Shown: positions 16,931 through 24,366, numbered from the stretch's first letter. The stretch is 27,895 nucleotides of DNA from JBGSOW01 sp041738875 (GCA_041738875.1 JBGSOW010000076.1:1-27895); one strand, 5' to 3'. Notes: a model not told the origin generated them from the letters alone. Made by a program: numbers and translations.

Positions 16931-17576
16931 TGTCTTTTATTTTGGCTAATGTAGCTTCTCCTATTCCACTTACATTGAGGATGTCTTCGATTTTGCTATA
17001 TGGGCGGGCAGCTATTATTTTTTCAGCGGTTGCAGGTCCAATTCCAGATAAGGTTTGCAGCTGTTCTGAAGTTGCTGTATTTAAATTAATCTTTGTACTT
17101 GTACTGCCAGGATTTGTAGTGTCACTGGTCAAACCTCCACTAGAAACGACTACTCCCACAGGTGGTATATAAATCTGTTCATTAGGCTGCAATTTTTTTG
17201 CTAGGACAATTTTTTGCGATACGTAGTTACCGTCGGCATTTTTGTTCAACCCACCTGCAGAAACAAGAAGGTCGTTTATTAGTGCCCCGTCATCAAACTC
17301 ATAGACACCAGGATTCTTCACTTCACCTGTTATACTTGCGATTATTTTGCTAGTAGGCGCTTCTGCAAGTAAAGAATTATCATTATCTAGAACTTCACTC
17401 AGACTAGGGTAAGATGCTAAAGCAGTTAAAGGGTATTCGGGTCTAGTTTTTTCTAAACTGTTTAATTCACTAAGTAACTTTCCGCTAATAAGCAGGAGGA
17501 TGACTAAGATCAATAAAACTATCGGAGTTATGTTACCCCAAATTTGAGAAAACTTTTCTTTTATACGCTCAACCAT
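16917..17576 (-). CDS. comEA: Competence DNA receptor ComEA
   Basis: A 219-aa protein with a single membrane anchor at about 18-35 and an extracytoplasmic part. An SLBB-type domain lies at about 77-140 (ITGEVKNPGVYEFDDGALI ... LQPNEQIYIPPVG). A flexible G/S/T linker leads to a C-terminal helix-hairpin-helix DNA-binding domain at about 162-219 (INLNTATSEQLQTLSGIGPA and NVSGIGEATLAKI). ComEA binds incoming double-stranded DNA and hands it to ComEC. SLBB plus HhH is the Gram-positive/CPR-like form rather than the short Gram-negative one. It is 33 bp after the cyclophilin gene. Confidence 0.95.
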   Translation of the reverse strand: MVERIKEKFSQIWGNITPIVLLILVILLLISGKLLSELNSLEKTRPEYPLTALASYPSLSEVLDNDNSLLAEAPTSKIIASITGEVKNPGVYEFDDGALINDLLVSAGGLNKNADGNYVSQKIVLAKKLQPNEQIYIPPVGVVVSSGGLTSDTTNPGSTSTKINLNTATSEQLQTLSGIGPATAEKIIAARPYSKIEDILNVSGIGEATLAKIKDNVEI

Positions 17577-17609
17577 ACTTGAGCTTACTGGGGAATTCTT
17601 AAGAAATCC

Positions 17610-18377
17610 TTAAGTCGCGCTAAAAATTTCGATACTCTCTATTCGTAATGGTTCCAGAGGCCTTGGGGAAGAACTTCCAGGCAAATCAACTGCAACTGAA
17701 TTGATTCTATCAATAATATCAGCTCCCGAAACAAGTTCGCCGAAAACTGTGTGACGCCCCTGCAATGCCTCAATAGATTCGGAATCATCTTCCGCAGTGA
17801 CTATAAAAAACTGAGACCCGTTTGTCCCTGGACCTGCATTCGCCATTGCTAGAGTATATTTACCAAGCCTCCTTGAAGATAAACCCGGAACAGGTACCCA
17901 GCCTGCTGCTTCTAATTCCTCACGTTGCGCAGCAGTTAAATTCATCGCGTCCCAGTTCATTTCATCAGCAAATCTATATCCAGGACCACCCAAGCCGTCA
18001 TTATTCGGATTTGAATCTAACGACAACCTACTACCTGATTGAATAATAAAATCCTGCACCACTCTATGGAACAATACGCCGTCATAATACCCCTCTTGGC
18101 TTAAGAATACGAAGTTATTCACTGTTTCCGGAGCTGCAGATTCGAGTAGATTATATTCAAAGACTCCGAAATTTGTTGTGAAACGAGCTCGATAATCAAC
18201 ACCTTCTTCTAAAACACCTTCTCTTGGGGCGTCATAAGTAAGCGTTGCAACCGAAGTGCTTCTCAAAAAACCAAAACCACTTTCACCGAAACGCCCGACC
18301 AAAAACAAAAGCAGACCTGCCAAAACCAACACTCCTAAAAGATAAAACAATGTATTTCGCGTTTCTGTATTTGACAT
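17610..18377 (-). CDS. Membrane-anchored cyclophilin-type peptidyl-prolyl isomerase
   Basis: A 255-aa protein with an N-terminal membrane segment (about 9-27) and a cyclophilin domain from about 60 to the end, which probably faces outward. Active-site signatures are LFHRVVQDFIIQSG (R105, F110, Q113) and GSQFFIVTAEDD. A loop insertion at about 120-170 separates the two halves. The tryptophan of human CypA that contacts cyclosporin is not evident. It catalyses cis-trans isomerisation at X-Pro bonds, presumably for exported proteins. It starts one base after the leuS stop, with a GGTGA just upstream as a plausible Shine-Dalgarno, so it is co-transcribed with leuS. Confidence 0.92.
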   Translation of the reverse strand: MSNTETRNTLFYLLGVLVLAGLLLFLVGRFGESGFGFLRSTSVATLTYDAPREGVLEEGVDYRARFTTNFGVFEYNLLESAAPETVNNFVFLSQEGYYDGVLFHRVVQDFIIQSGSRLSLDSNPNNDGLGGPGYRFADEMNWDAMNLTAAQREELEAAGWVPVPGLSSRRLGKYTLAMANAGPGTNGSQFFIVTAEDDSESIEALQGRHTVFGELVSGADIIDRINSVAVDLPGSSSPRPLEPLRIESIEIFSAT

Positions 18378-18378
18378 T

Positions 18379-21300
18379 TTATTTCACCACTAAATTTAAA
18401 AGTTTATCTTTTATATAGATCTTCTTAATAATTTTACCACCCTGCATCCCACTCAGCACACGCTCGTTCTGCATAGCCAATTCTACCACCTCATCTTCAG
18501 AAATTCCTACACCACACTCCAACTCTGCCCTCTTTTTACCATTAACTGTAACAACAATATTAACTGAATTATTAATTTCAGCAATAACTTCCAATTTCTC
18601 CGGCCAACCTAGTTCAATATCATTTGAGGAATGTGAACTTTTCGTGAACTTTTGGTTCATAGATACTTCTTCCCATAGTTCACTACTTAAAAATGGTGCA
18701 AATGGATAAAGAAGCTTCAAGAAAATACTCCATTCGTCCAGAGTGATATTATAGTCCTCATCTACCACTAAGTTTATAAACTTCATATAGTCGCTTACTA
18801 TCGTATTAAACTTCAGATTTGTTATGTCTTTAGCTATACTTTCTGTCAATACATTTAACTGCGTTTGAACTCGAGCGTGACTCTCTTCAACTCCGGAACC
18901 AACATTCTCACCAGTAGTTAGTGTCTTATGAGTTTCCCAAATCCGCTGCAAGAATCTCCTAATGCCTCTTACACCACCATCATTCCATGCCTTCATCTGA
19001 TCCAAAGGACCCATAAACATTTCATACATTCTCAAAGTATCAGCGCCATATTCTGCAACAATGTCGTTTGGATTGATTACATTACCCCATCTTTTACTCA
19101 TTTTGCGGTTATCAGGACCCATAATCAACCCCTGGTGCCTCAATTTCACAAAAGGCTCTTTGAAGTTTATTAGACCTGCGTCATACGCGACTTTCGTGAA
19201 AAATCTCGCGTATAACAAATGTAAAACCGTATGCTCCGCCCCGCCAATATAAAAATCAACCGGACCGATTTTATTAACTAAATCTAAATCTGCAAATTTA
19301 TTGCTATTTTTTGGATCGATAAATCTAAAGAAATACCAACTGGAACAAACAAACGTATCCATTGTATCTATCTCTCTTTTCGCCCCCTTGCCGTATATGC
19401 TCTCGTCTAAATTCTCTTGGAAAGTAGCTGAACTTCCTAGAGGAGAAGTCCCTTTTGGCCTAAAGTCTGCGTCTTTTGGAAGAAGAACAGGCAACTCTGA
19501 GTCAGTATTTAACCTTACATCTAACCTCACTGGCTCCAAAATCTCTTTCAAAAGGCCAGCAAATTTATCGTAACCAGCATCTGCATGGAAATGACCTGCA
19601 TCCCTAACGCTAACTATACGTGCGTTTGGCAAAACCGATTCGAAATATTCTTTTGATTCTTTAAATGGGATATACGGGTCATTAGTTGAGAGATAAATCA
19701 CAATATCCCCAGAATTTTCTATAACCTTTGCAAAATCGACATTTCCCTCTCTACCGCCTAAAAATCTTTTAAACGCATTCAATGATTCCTCACTAAAATA
19801 ATCACCTATATCCTCCATATCTAACTCAACTGGATTACTTGGGGCGACTAAAATTAATTTCCGCACCTTATTTTTTTCTGCGTATTTTAATGCAGCCCAG
19901 CCTCCAAGGGATCTACCTGAAATAACAGTATTTACCCTAGAATTAATTTCAGCGGATTCAATTGCCCCATCCATAACTTTAAGCCATTCATCTAGCTCCG
20001 GCGTTTCATCACCTGGCAATTCTGGTTGAATTACATTTACACCTTTCTGTAAAAGTTTTTCCTGTAGCCATGGATGATAGTTTTTATGAGGACTGCTCAT
20101 AAAAGCGTGAAATTCGATGAACGTACTAGGCAAATTAGCATACGAAGCCTGCAATTCTTGTTCGCTATTAGTTAAACTTCGATATACCACTGGAATCGGA
20201 GCTCCCCAAAAGCGCTGTCTCGAAATCGACCAATCTCGCAATTTATAATTAACCACTTTTTTACCAAACCCTTTTTCTTCAAGAACATCCATCATTTTAA
20301 CTTTTGCTGTCGTAATATCTAAACCATCCAAAAAGTCAGAATTGATCATTTTACCTTCTAATTCTTGAACTTGGCTGATATCCGTAATTTCAGATTCGTC
20401 ACCGTTTGCAGGTACAACAACACGTTTAACCTCAATTCCCATAGTTTTGGCAAATTCGAAATCTCTTTTATCATGCCCCGGAACACCCATAACAACCCCA
20501 GTACCAACATTTCCTAGAACGAAATCCGAAACATAAATTGGTAATTTATACCCATTCAATGGATTAACCGCATATAATCCAGTAAATTCCCCAGTTTTCT
20601 TTTTCCCATCCGTCAGCCTTTCTCTTTCAGTCTTCTTCAGTGCCCGTCTGATATAAGCGTCAACCTTTTCTTTGACTGTTTCATCCGGAGATAAATGTAG
20701 ATTGTCCTGTAAAAATCTACTGTCTGGCGCAGCAACAATAAATGTCGCACCAAAGGTGGTATCTGGTCTGGTTGTAAAAGTTGTGATTTTCTCGGTCAAT
20801 AGTTCGGCGATCCCCGATAACTGTGGCATTAGGAATTCTAATTTTTGCGCCTCATCTAGTTCAGAACCGAAAACATCTATTTTTCTTGGTTTATAAATCG
20901 TATTTATCGGCGTATAGACATTAATAATCTCCGATTTTTGATCTGTTAAAACTATCTCTCTCTTGTTAAAATTTGTCTCAAGCAATTCGCCCGCTTCTGC
21001 AAGTGACAGAGAGTCTTGAAACTCTGCATCCACACTTTTTTTGCCAGAATTAACTACTAGATTATGATAGTAATCAAGCATTATATTTGCAATTTCGGCC
21101 TGATTTAGACTCTTTTCATCCCTTTCACCAAGCGCATTCCTTTTAACTTTATTTACATCAATTTCAAGCTCTTCACAGAAAAGACCCGAGTCACTTGCCA
21201 AAACGGGTAAATTGGTATGTTTTGAAAATTCAATTGCTTTTTTAATTGCATTTTCTTTTAGATCGCCATCTTCCTCCACTTCGATTCCACTAATTCCTGC

Positions 21301-22134
21301 CTGTTCTAGATCTAAAACCTCGATATCTAATTTAAATGCTTCAATTGCTAGCCTCACTCGCGCCACTTTTTCTTTATTGGTGGTGCCTACAACTATTTTT
21401 TTATATTTCGGCACTAAAAAGTCGATATTTATCCCTTCACTTCTGCCGATCCAATTCCTCTGCCCTTGTTTCGTAGGTTCAGGCCAATCAAGTTCCTCGA
21501 GATCAGTCAAAAGCCTCTCGGCATAATCCGTGATTCTAAAAAACCACTGCTCCATTTCTTTCTGGATAACTTCGCTATCACACCTTTCACATTTGCCTTC
21601 TATCACTTGCTCGTTTGCAAGAACTGTTTGATCCACTGGGCACCAATTAACTGATTGCGACTTCTTATAAGCAAGCCCGCGCGAGTAAAGAAATTTAAAC
21701 CACCACTGTGTAAATTTGTAATAATCCGCATCCGAAGTCGCAAGCTCCCTAGTCCAATCATAACTAATTCCAAGCTTTTTAGTTTGTTCATGGAAGGCTT
21801 CTGTATTTTGTTTAGTTGCAATATCAGGATCAATATTATTTTTAATAGCATAATTCTCAGTTGGCAAACCAAACGAATCATAACCCGTAGGCATCAGAAC
21901 ATTTTCACCCTTCATCCTCAAATAGCGCGCGTAGATGTCAATCGCAGCCCTCTGTTCCACGTGCCCTACATGAAGCCCACTCCCCGAAGGGTATGGAAAC
22001 ATATCCAGCAAATATTTCTTCTCACCAGTTTTACGCGCCTTCTCAACGTCAAATAGCCACCTACTCGTGCCATCCGCAAGTTTCTTATCCCAGATATCCC
22101 GCCATTTCTCTTCTATTTTTTTATGATCGTACAT
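18379..22134 (-). CDS. leuS: Leucyl-tRNA synthetase with two inserted enzyme domains
   Basis: A single 1251-aa frame, against about 800-880 aa for usual bacterial LeuRS. The class I core is complete: FPYPSGSGLHVGH (HIGH box, 55-58), WCPVDQTVLANEQV, RNWIGRSEG (about 226-234), the editing-site threonines TTRPDTTFGATF (about 454-465), GVVMGVPGHDKRDFEFA (about 546-562), RDWSISRQRFWGAPIPVVY (633-651), SSWYFFRFIDP, GGAEHTVLHLLYARF, KMSKRWGNV (1011-1019; final S of KMSKS is R) and the anticodon-binding C-terminal region. Residues about 245-447 are an ITPase/HAM1 domain. Residues about 653-872 are an RBBP9/YdeN-type serine hydrolase, replacing the zinc-module loop; no CxxC zinc knuckle is seen there. 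Core sequence resumes in register after each insert. The gene lies before a cyclophilin gene and 66 bp after a separate hydrolase gene. Confidence 0.97.
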   Translation of the reverse strand: MYDHKKIEEKWRDIWDKKLADGTSRWLFDVEKARKTGEKKYLLDMFPYPSGSGLHVGHVEQRAAIDIYARYLRMKGENVLMPTGYDSFGLPTENYAIKNNIDPDIATKQNTEAFHEQTKKLGISYDWTRELATSDADYYKFTQWWFKFLYSRGLAYKKSQSVNWCPVDQTVLANEQVIEGKCERCDSEVIQKEMEQWFFRITDYAERLLTDLEELDWPEPTKQGQRNWIGRSEGINIDFLVPKYKKIVVGTTNKEKVARVRLAIEAFKLDIEVLDLEQAGISGIEVEEDGDLKENAIKKAIEFSKHTNLPVLASDSGLFCEELEIDVNKVKRNALGERDEKSLNQAEIANIMLDYYHNLVVNSGKKSVDAEFQDSLSLAEAGELLETNFNKREIVLTDQKSEIINVYTPINTIYKPRKIDVFGSELDEAQKLEFLMPQLSGIAELLTEKITTFTTRPDTTFGATFIVAAPDSRFLQDNLHLSPDETVKEKVDAYIRRALKKTERERLTDGKKKTGEFTGLYAVNPLNGYKLPIYVSDFVLGNVGTGVVMGVPGHDKRDFEFAKTMGIEVKRVVVPANGDESEITDISQVQELEGKMINSDFLDGLDITTAKVKMMDVLEEKGFGKKVVNYKLRDWSISRQRFWGAPIPVVYRSLTNSEQELQASYANLPSTFIEFHAFMSSPHKNYHPWLQEKLLQKGVNVIQPELPGDETPELDEWLKVMDGAIESAEINSRVNTVISGRSLGGWAALKYAEKNKVRKLILVAPSNPVELDMEDIGDYFSEESLNAFKRFLGGREGNVDFAKVIENSGDIVIYLSTNDPYIPFKESKEYFESVLPNARIVSVRDAGHFHADAGYDKFAGLLKEILEPVRLDVRLNTDSELPVLLPKDADFRPKGTSPLGSSATFQENLDESIYGKGAKREIDTMDTFVCSSWYFFRFIDPKNSNKFADLDLVNKIGPVDFYIGGAEHTVLHLLYARFFTKVAYDAGLINFKEPFVKLRHQGLIMGPDNRKMSKRWGNVINPNDIVAEYGADTLRMYEMFMGPLDQMKAWNDGGVRGIRRFLQRIWETHKTLTTGENVGSGVEESHARVQTQLNVLTESIAKDITNLKFNTIVSDYMKFINLVVDEDYNITLDEWSIFLKLLYPFAPFLSSELWEEVSMNQKFTKSSHSSNDIELGWPEKLEVIAEINNSVNIVVTVNGKKRAELECGVGISEDEVVELAMQNERVLSGMQGGKIIKKIYIKDKLLNLVVK
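19519..20178 (-). other. RBBP9/YdeN-type serine hydrolase domain inserted in LeuRS
   Basis: LeuRS residues about 653-872. Landmarks of the small alpha/beta hydrolase family are in order: FHAFMSSPHKNYHPWLQEKL at the N-terminus, VIQPELPGDETPELDEWL, the nucleophile elbow SGRSLGGWAAL (S742), LILVAPSNP, the acid in YLSTNDPYIPF (D819) and the histidine in RDAGHFHADAGYDKF (H848). The full triad is thus present. It lies between WGAPIPVVY and LPVLLPKDADF, the position of the LeuRS zinc-binding module. Substrates of this family are poorly known; ester or amide hydrolysis is expected. Confidence 0.9.
20794..21402 (-). other. ITPase/HAM1 (RdgB-type) domain inserted in LeuRS
   Basis: LeuRS residues about 245-447. 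The insert begins KKIVVGTTNKEKVARV (family TGNxxK substrate loop; T252, N253, K256). It continues DLKENAIKKAIEFSKHTNLP and LASDSGLFCEEL, which follow the RdgB pattern ENAILKA...AL.P..ADDSGL closely; the D of DSG (D315) is kept while the preceding D is S. The second half (to about 447) is more diverged. Length of about 203 aa equals a full RdgB protein. The insert sits in the hairpin between INIDFLVP and ITTFTTRPDT at the entry of the CP1 editing domain. The family hydrolyses non-canonical purine NTPs to NMP and pyrophosphate. Activity here is unproven. Confidence 0.88.
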
Positions 22135-22140
22135 GCAAGT

Positions 22141-22170
22141 ATTTTAACACTAATTAATTGAATTAATTAA
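22141..22170 (-). promoter_or_regulatory. leuS promoter region with 19-bp palindrome
   Basis: Minus strand: TTAATT (22170-22165), an 18-bp spacer, then TAAAAT (22146-22141) preceded by TGT, an extended -10, ending 6 nt before the leuS ATG. The spacer holds a perfect 19-bp palindrome, TAATTAATT-G-AATTAATTA, at 22151-22169. It may be a repressor site or only AT-rich sequence. No T-box leader fits in the 66-bp gap. Confidence 0.4.
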
Positions 22171-22200
22171 GGGAAACAAACCACTCTTGTTAAATTAGGA

Positions 22201-23055
22201 TTAATCAGTATAAATAAAATCAATTATCTTTTTGTATAAACCTGCTTTGGGTTTGAGCAGGAATTGGTTATGATCACCTCTCAAATGCGCGGTCTTTTCT
22301 CCAAGCAAAAATCTCCTCATAAACATCGCTTGTTTTTTGAATCCCGAGTATTCATCTCTAGAATTAATTATAAAAAATTTATTACCCATATTCTTGATTT
22401 GTGCAATTTGCTCATAAGAACTATTTAGAAGCCAATCAAGTGATCTAATCATTATCAACCCGTCAGATCTAATTAGCATCGATGTTATCTGGTCCAACAG
22501 TCCATCGCTATAGTTTCCTTTAATTTCTGGATAGACTTGTTTGTAAAACTTTTTAAGTATGATATTCTTCATTATCTTTTTGGTTTTTAACCTACTTGCC
22601 AAAGTTATAAGAAGCTTTCTATCCAAACTCCAATACTTACCGCCTAAAATGACTGGACTTACTAAAACGCATTTGTATTTATAATCTAGAAGTTTATTTG
22701 CCTCGATTGCTAGCCTGGTTCCAAAGGAATAACCTAAGAACCCTTTTAAAGTTAGATTGTCTCTGTTTTTGTAGAATTCTATGATCTCAAGAGCAAGCTC
22801 GACATACTTATTTGCATCAAAGCTGTTATCTTCAAAAATATTTTCGCTCCACCCTCCCCAACCTGGAAGATCGAATGTCAGGAATTTGTATGAATTAGGA
22901 TCGATGTCAGCAAAGCCATAGCTAAATGCGATGCCAGGAAAAGAAAATCCTGGAAAACCAAATATTAATTTATCCCCCTTGCCAAATTCGTATACTTGTA
23001 TTTTCTTACCCTTATAATCAAACGTGCTACTTATATAATCTATACGGGTTTTCAT
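22201..23055 (-). CDS. Alpha/beta hydrolase
   Basis: A 284-aa alpha/beta-hydrolase-fold protein. IFGFPGFSFPG (about 31-41) is the oxyanion-hole region and FDLPGWGGWSEN (61-72) follows. The nucleophile elbow GYSFG gives S110, and likely acid and base are D234 (NSRDEY) and H262 (RGDHNQF). A cap-like basic region lies at about 155-215. There is no signal peptide, so it is cytoplasmic. It is not closely similar to the hydrolase domain inserted in leuS (GRSLGG elbow), which lies just downstream. The substrate is unknown; the general esterase/lipase-like class is all the sequence supports. A TAAGAT hexamer with TTTAAT 17 bp further upstream ends 6 nt before the ATG. Confidence 0.88.
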   Translation of the reverse strand: MKTRIDYISSTFDYKGKKIQVYEFGKGDKLIFGFPGFSFPGIAFSYGFADIDPNSYKFLTFDLPGWGGWSENIFEDNSFDANKYVELALEIIEFYKNRDNLTLKGFLGYSFGTRLAIEANKLLDYKYKCVLVSPVILGGKYWSLDRKLLITLASRLKTKKIMKNIILKKFYKQVYPEIKGNYSDGLLDQITSMLIRSDGLIMIRSLDWLLNSSYEQIAQIKNMGNKFFIINSRDEYSGFKKQAMFMRRFLLGEKTAHLRGDHNQFLLKPKAGLYKKIIDFIYTD

Positions 23056-23061
23056 GTATTG

Positions 23062-23090
23062 ATCTTACTTCTTTTGCAAGCTAGATTAAA
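23062..23090 (-). promoter_or_regulatory. Putative promoter of the alpha/beta hydrolase gene
   Basis: TTTAAT (23090-23085), a 17-bp spacer and TAAGAT (23067-23062) on the minus strand. The -10 ends 6 nt before the ATG at 23055. Each hexamer matches consensus only in part. Confidence 0.35.
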
Positions 23091-23110
23091 TAAAGTTCAC
23101 GATTTGACAC

Positions 23111-23731
23111 CTAAAGTCCAAGTATATGTTTTTTAATTTCCAAAAGTTCATCATCACTTTTTACAGCTGCACGCATTAACTTCAAAGAGAGCTCGATTTC
23201 ACCAAAAGAATCTGAAAAGGTGAGCTGCAAAAAATCTTCCCATGAGTATTCTTTTAAGTCAATCTTTTCACCAGTATCTAAATCTTGTTCAGCAACTTTC
23301 TTCAAATCCCTTGCAATAAATGTATAAACTTTCCAATCAATTTTTGAAGTTGGTTGCACACAATCAAAAAATTCAAGTTCACTTGCCCTTAATCCCGTTT
23401 CCTCCAAAAGCTCCCTTTCAGCTGCATGCCATGGAGATTCACCTTCCTCAGCCCTGCCACCTACAAGGCCAGTAAATGGAGCTTTCCCAGGTTGTTCTTG
23501 TTCTGCGACTAGTATTTTTTTGTCATCGGTGACCGGGATGATTATCACAGTACTCGTTCTAGACAGCTTTTCAAAGGTCTGAAAACTCCCATCATACACT
23601 TCTTGTTGCCACTGATATACATCAAAGATCTTACCTTGAAATACCTTTTTCGCGCTGTCGGGAATAGGCTGCACTGATGGAATTATAGGAAGTTCACTAA
23701 TATATTTAGTTTTGTTTAATTTACTTTCCAT
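23111..23731 (-). CDS. Nudix hydrolase, ADP-ribose-pyrophosphatase-like
   Basis: From the ATG at 23731 the protein is 206 aa; an in-frame TTG at 23740 would add three residues, and numbers here count from that TTG. The Nudix box is intact and exact for GX5EX7REUXEEXGU: G95 to E101, then RELLEETGL (109-117). The N-terminal half has a beta-rich ADPRase-type lead-in (VFQGKIFDVYQWQQEVYDG). The family cleaves nucleoside diphosphates linked to another moiety, using Mg2+. ADP-ribose or a sugar nucleotide is likely but not proven. The start lies inside the 3' end of the PIN-domain toxin gene, so it is translated from the toxin-antitoxin mRNA. Confidence 0.93.
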   Translation of the reverse strand: MESKLNKTKYISELPIIPSVQPIPDSAKKVFQGKIFDVYQWQQEVYDGSFQTFEKLSRTSTVIIIPVTDDKKILVAEQEQPGKAPFTGLVGGRAEEGESPWHAAERELLEETGLRASELEFFDCVQPTSKIDWKVYTFIARDLKKVAEQDLDTGEKIDLKEYSWEDFLQLTFSDSFGEIELSLKLMRAAVKSDDELLEIKKHILGL

Positions 23732-24122
23732 ATTGTTCAAGCCATATTGGCGAATTCTTTAAAATACCATGAAAATCTTTCTTATTCGCAGTAAAAAGAG
23801 TGAGATTGTATACTTGCGCTGTTGCTGCGATAAGCATGTCTTTGACCTTAAACCTTTTATTTAGCGCTCGATAGATGCCGGCAAGCTCTGCAACATCCTG
23901 AGTAACCGGGAGAACTTCAAATTCATTTAGAAATTCTTTGACCTCCTCTAATTTGTTTTCTGGAGTGCCTGCGAGAACTTCAGCTACTACTACTGCAGAT
24001 ATATGTAAAGACGCAGCTTTTTCAAGTAATAGCATTATTTCGGAATTTCCTCCAAGGATATAAATAAGAATATTCGTATCAATCAAAATTCCTTTTTTAT
24101 TTGCGCTTCTACTTAATTTCAT
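23721..24122 (-). CDS. VapC-like PIN-domain ribonuclease toxin
   Basis: A 133-aa PIN domain. The acidic active-site set is complete: D15 (LIDTNILIY), E48 (VVVAEVLAG), D95 (KVKDMLIAATA) and D116 (TANKKDF). VapC toxins are Mg2+-dependent endoribonucleases, commonly of tRNA or rRNA. Its ATG shares one base with the antitoxin stop (TAATG), the classic order of antitoxin then toxin. The 3' end overlaps the Nudix gene by about 10 bp. Lengths and residues suggest an active toxin; the cognate target cannot be told from sequence. Confidence 0.92.
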   Translation of the reverse strand: MKLSRSANKKGILIDTNILIYILGGNSEIMLLLEKAASLHISAVVVAEVLAGTPENKLEEVKEFLNEFEVLPVTQDVAELAGIYRALNKRFKVKDMLIAATAQVYNLTLFTANKKDFHGILKNSPIWLEQYGK

Positions 24123-24361
24123 TAGTCGAAATCAACCGCATCAACTTTGATATTTATATTCTTTAGTTTTTTTCTAATTTCTGCAGTTACAGAGTTAGAA
24201 TTCGAATTCAAAATCTCACCATTTTCGTCACTCGGATAAATTACAAGTACCGGTCTATTGTACTCTTCTACAACAAGTTTCGACCTCGTCTCCAGTACAA
24301 GTGCCTTAATCTCCGCAAATTTCCTGACGAATTCAGCTGATTTTACTTTAATAGTTGCCAT
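24122..24361 (-). CDS. Phd/YefM-like antitoxin of the PIN toxin
   Basis: Starting at the ATG at 24361 it is 79 aa (a TTG at 24367 would add two). The N-terminal part (EFVRKFAEIKALVLETRSKLVVEEYNRPVLVIYP) follows the Phd/YefM DNA-binding pattern of a helix, then a basic beta-hairpin and the xRPVxVIxP strand. The C-terminal 30 residues are hydrophilic and probably bind and neutralise the PIN toxin. The antitoxin likely autoregulates the operon through its promoter, whose -10 ends 5 nt before the ATG. Similarity is pattern-level only. Confidence 0.8.
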   Translation of the reverse strand: MATIKVKSAEFVRKFAEIKALVLETRSKLVVEEYNRPVLVIYPSDENGEILNSNSNSVTAEIRKKLKNINIKVDAVDFD

Positions 24362-24366
24362 AATCA

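Noticed and set aside
18379..22134. Inteins or an inserted mobile gene inside leuS
   Set aside because: Neither insert has intein splice-site blocks or a homing endonuclease motif. Both match known stand-alone enzyme families in full length.
18379..22134. Chimeric assembly of separate genes
   Set aside because: The frame is continuous through four junctions and LeuRS motifs resume in correct order and register, which chance joining would not give. Read support cannot be seen here.
22135..22200. T-box riboswitch upstream of leuS
   Set aside because: The 66-bp gap is too short for a T-box leader and shows no T-box consensus or terminator stem.
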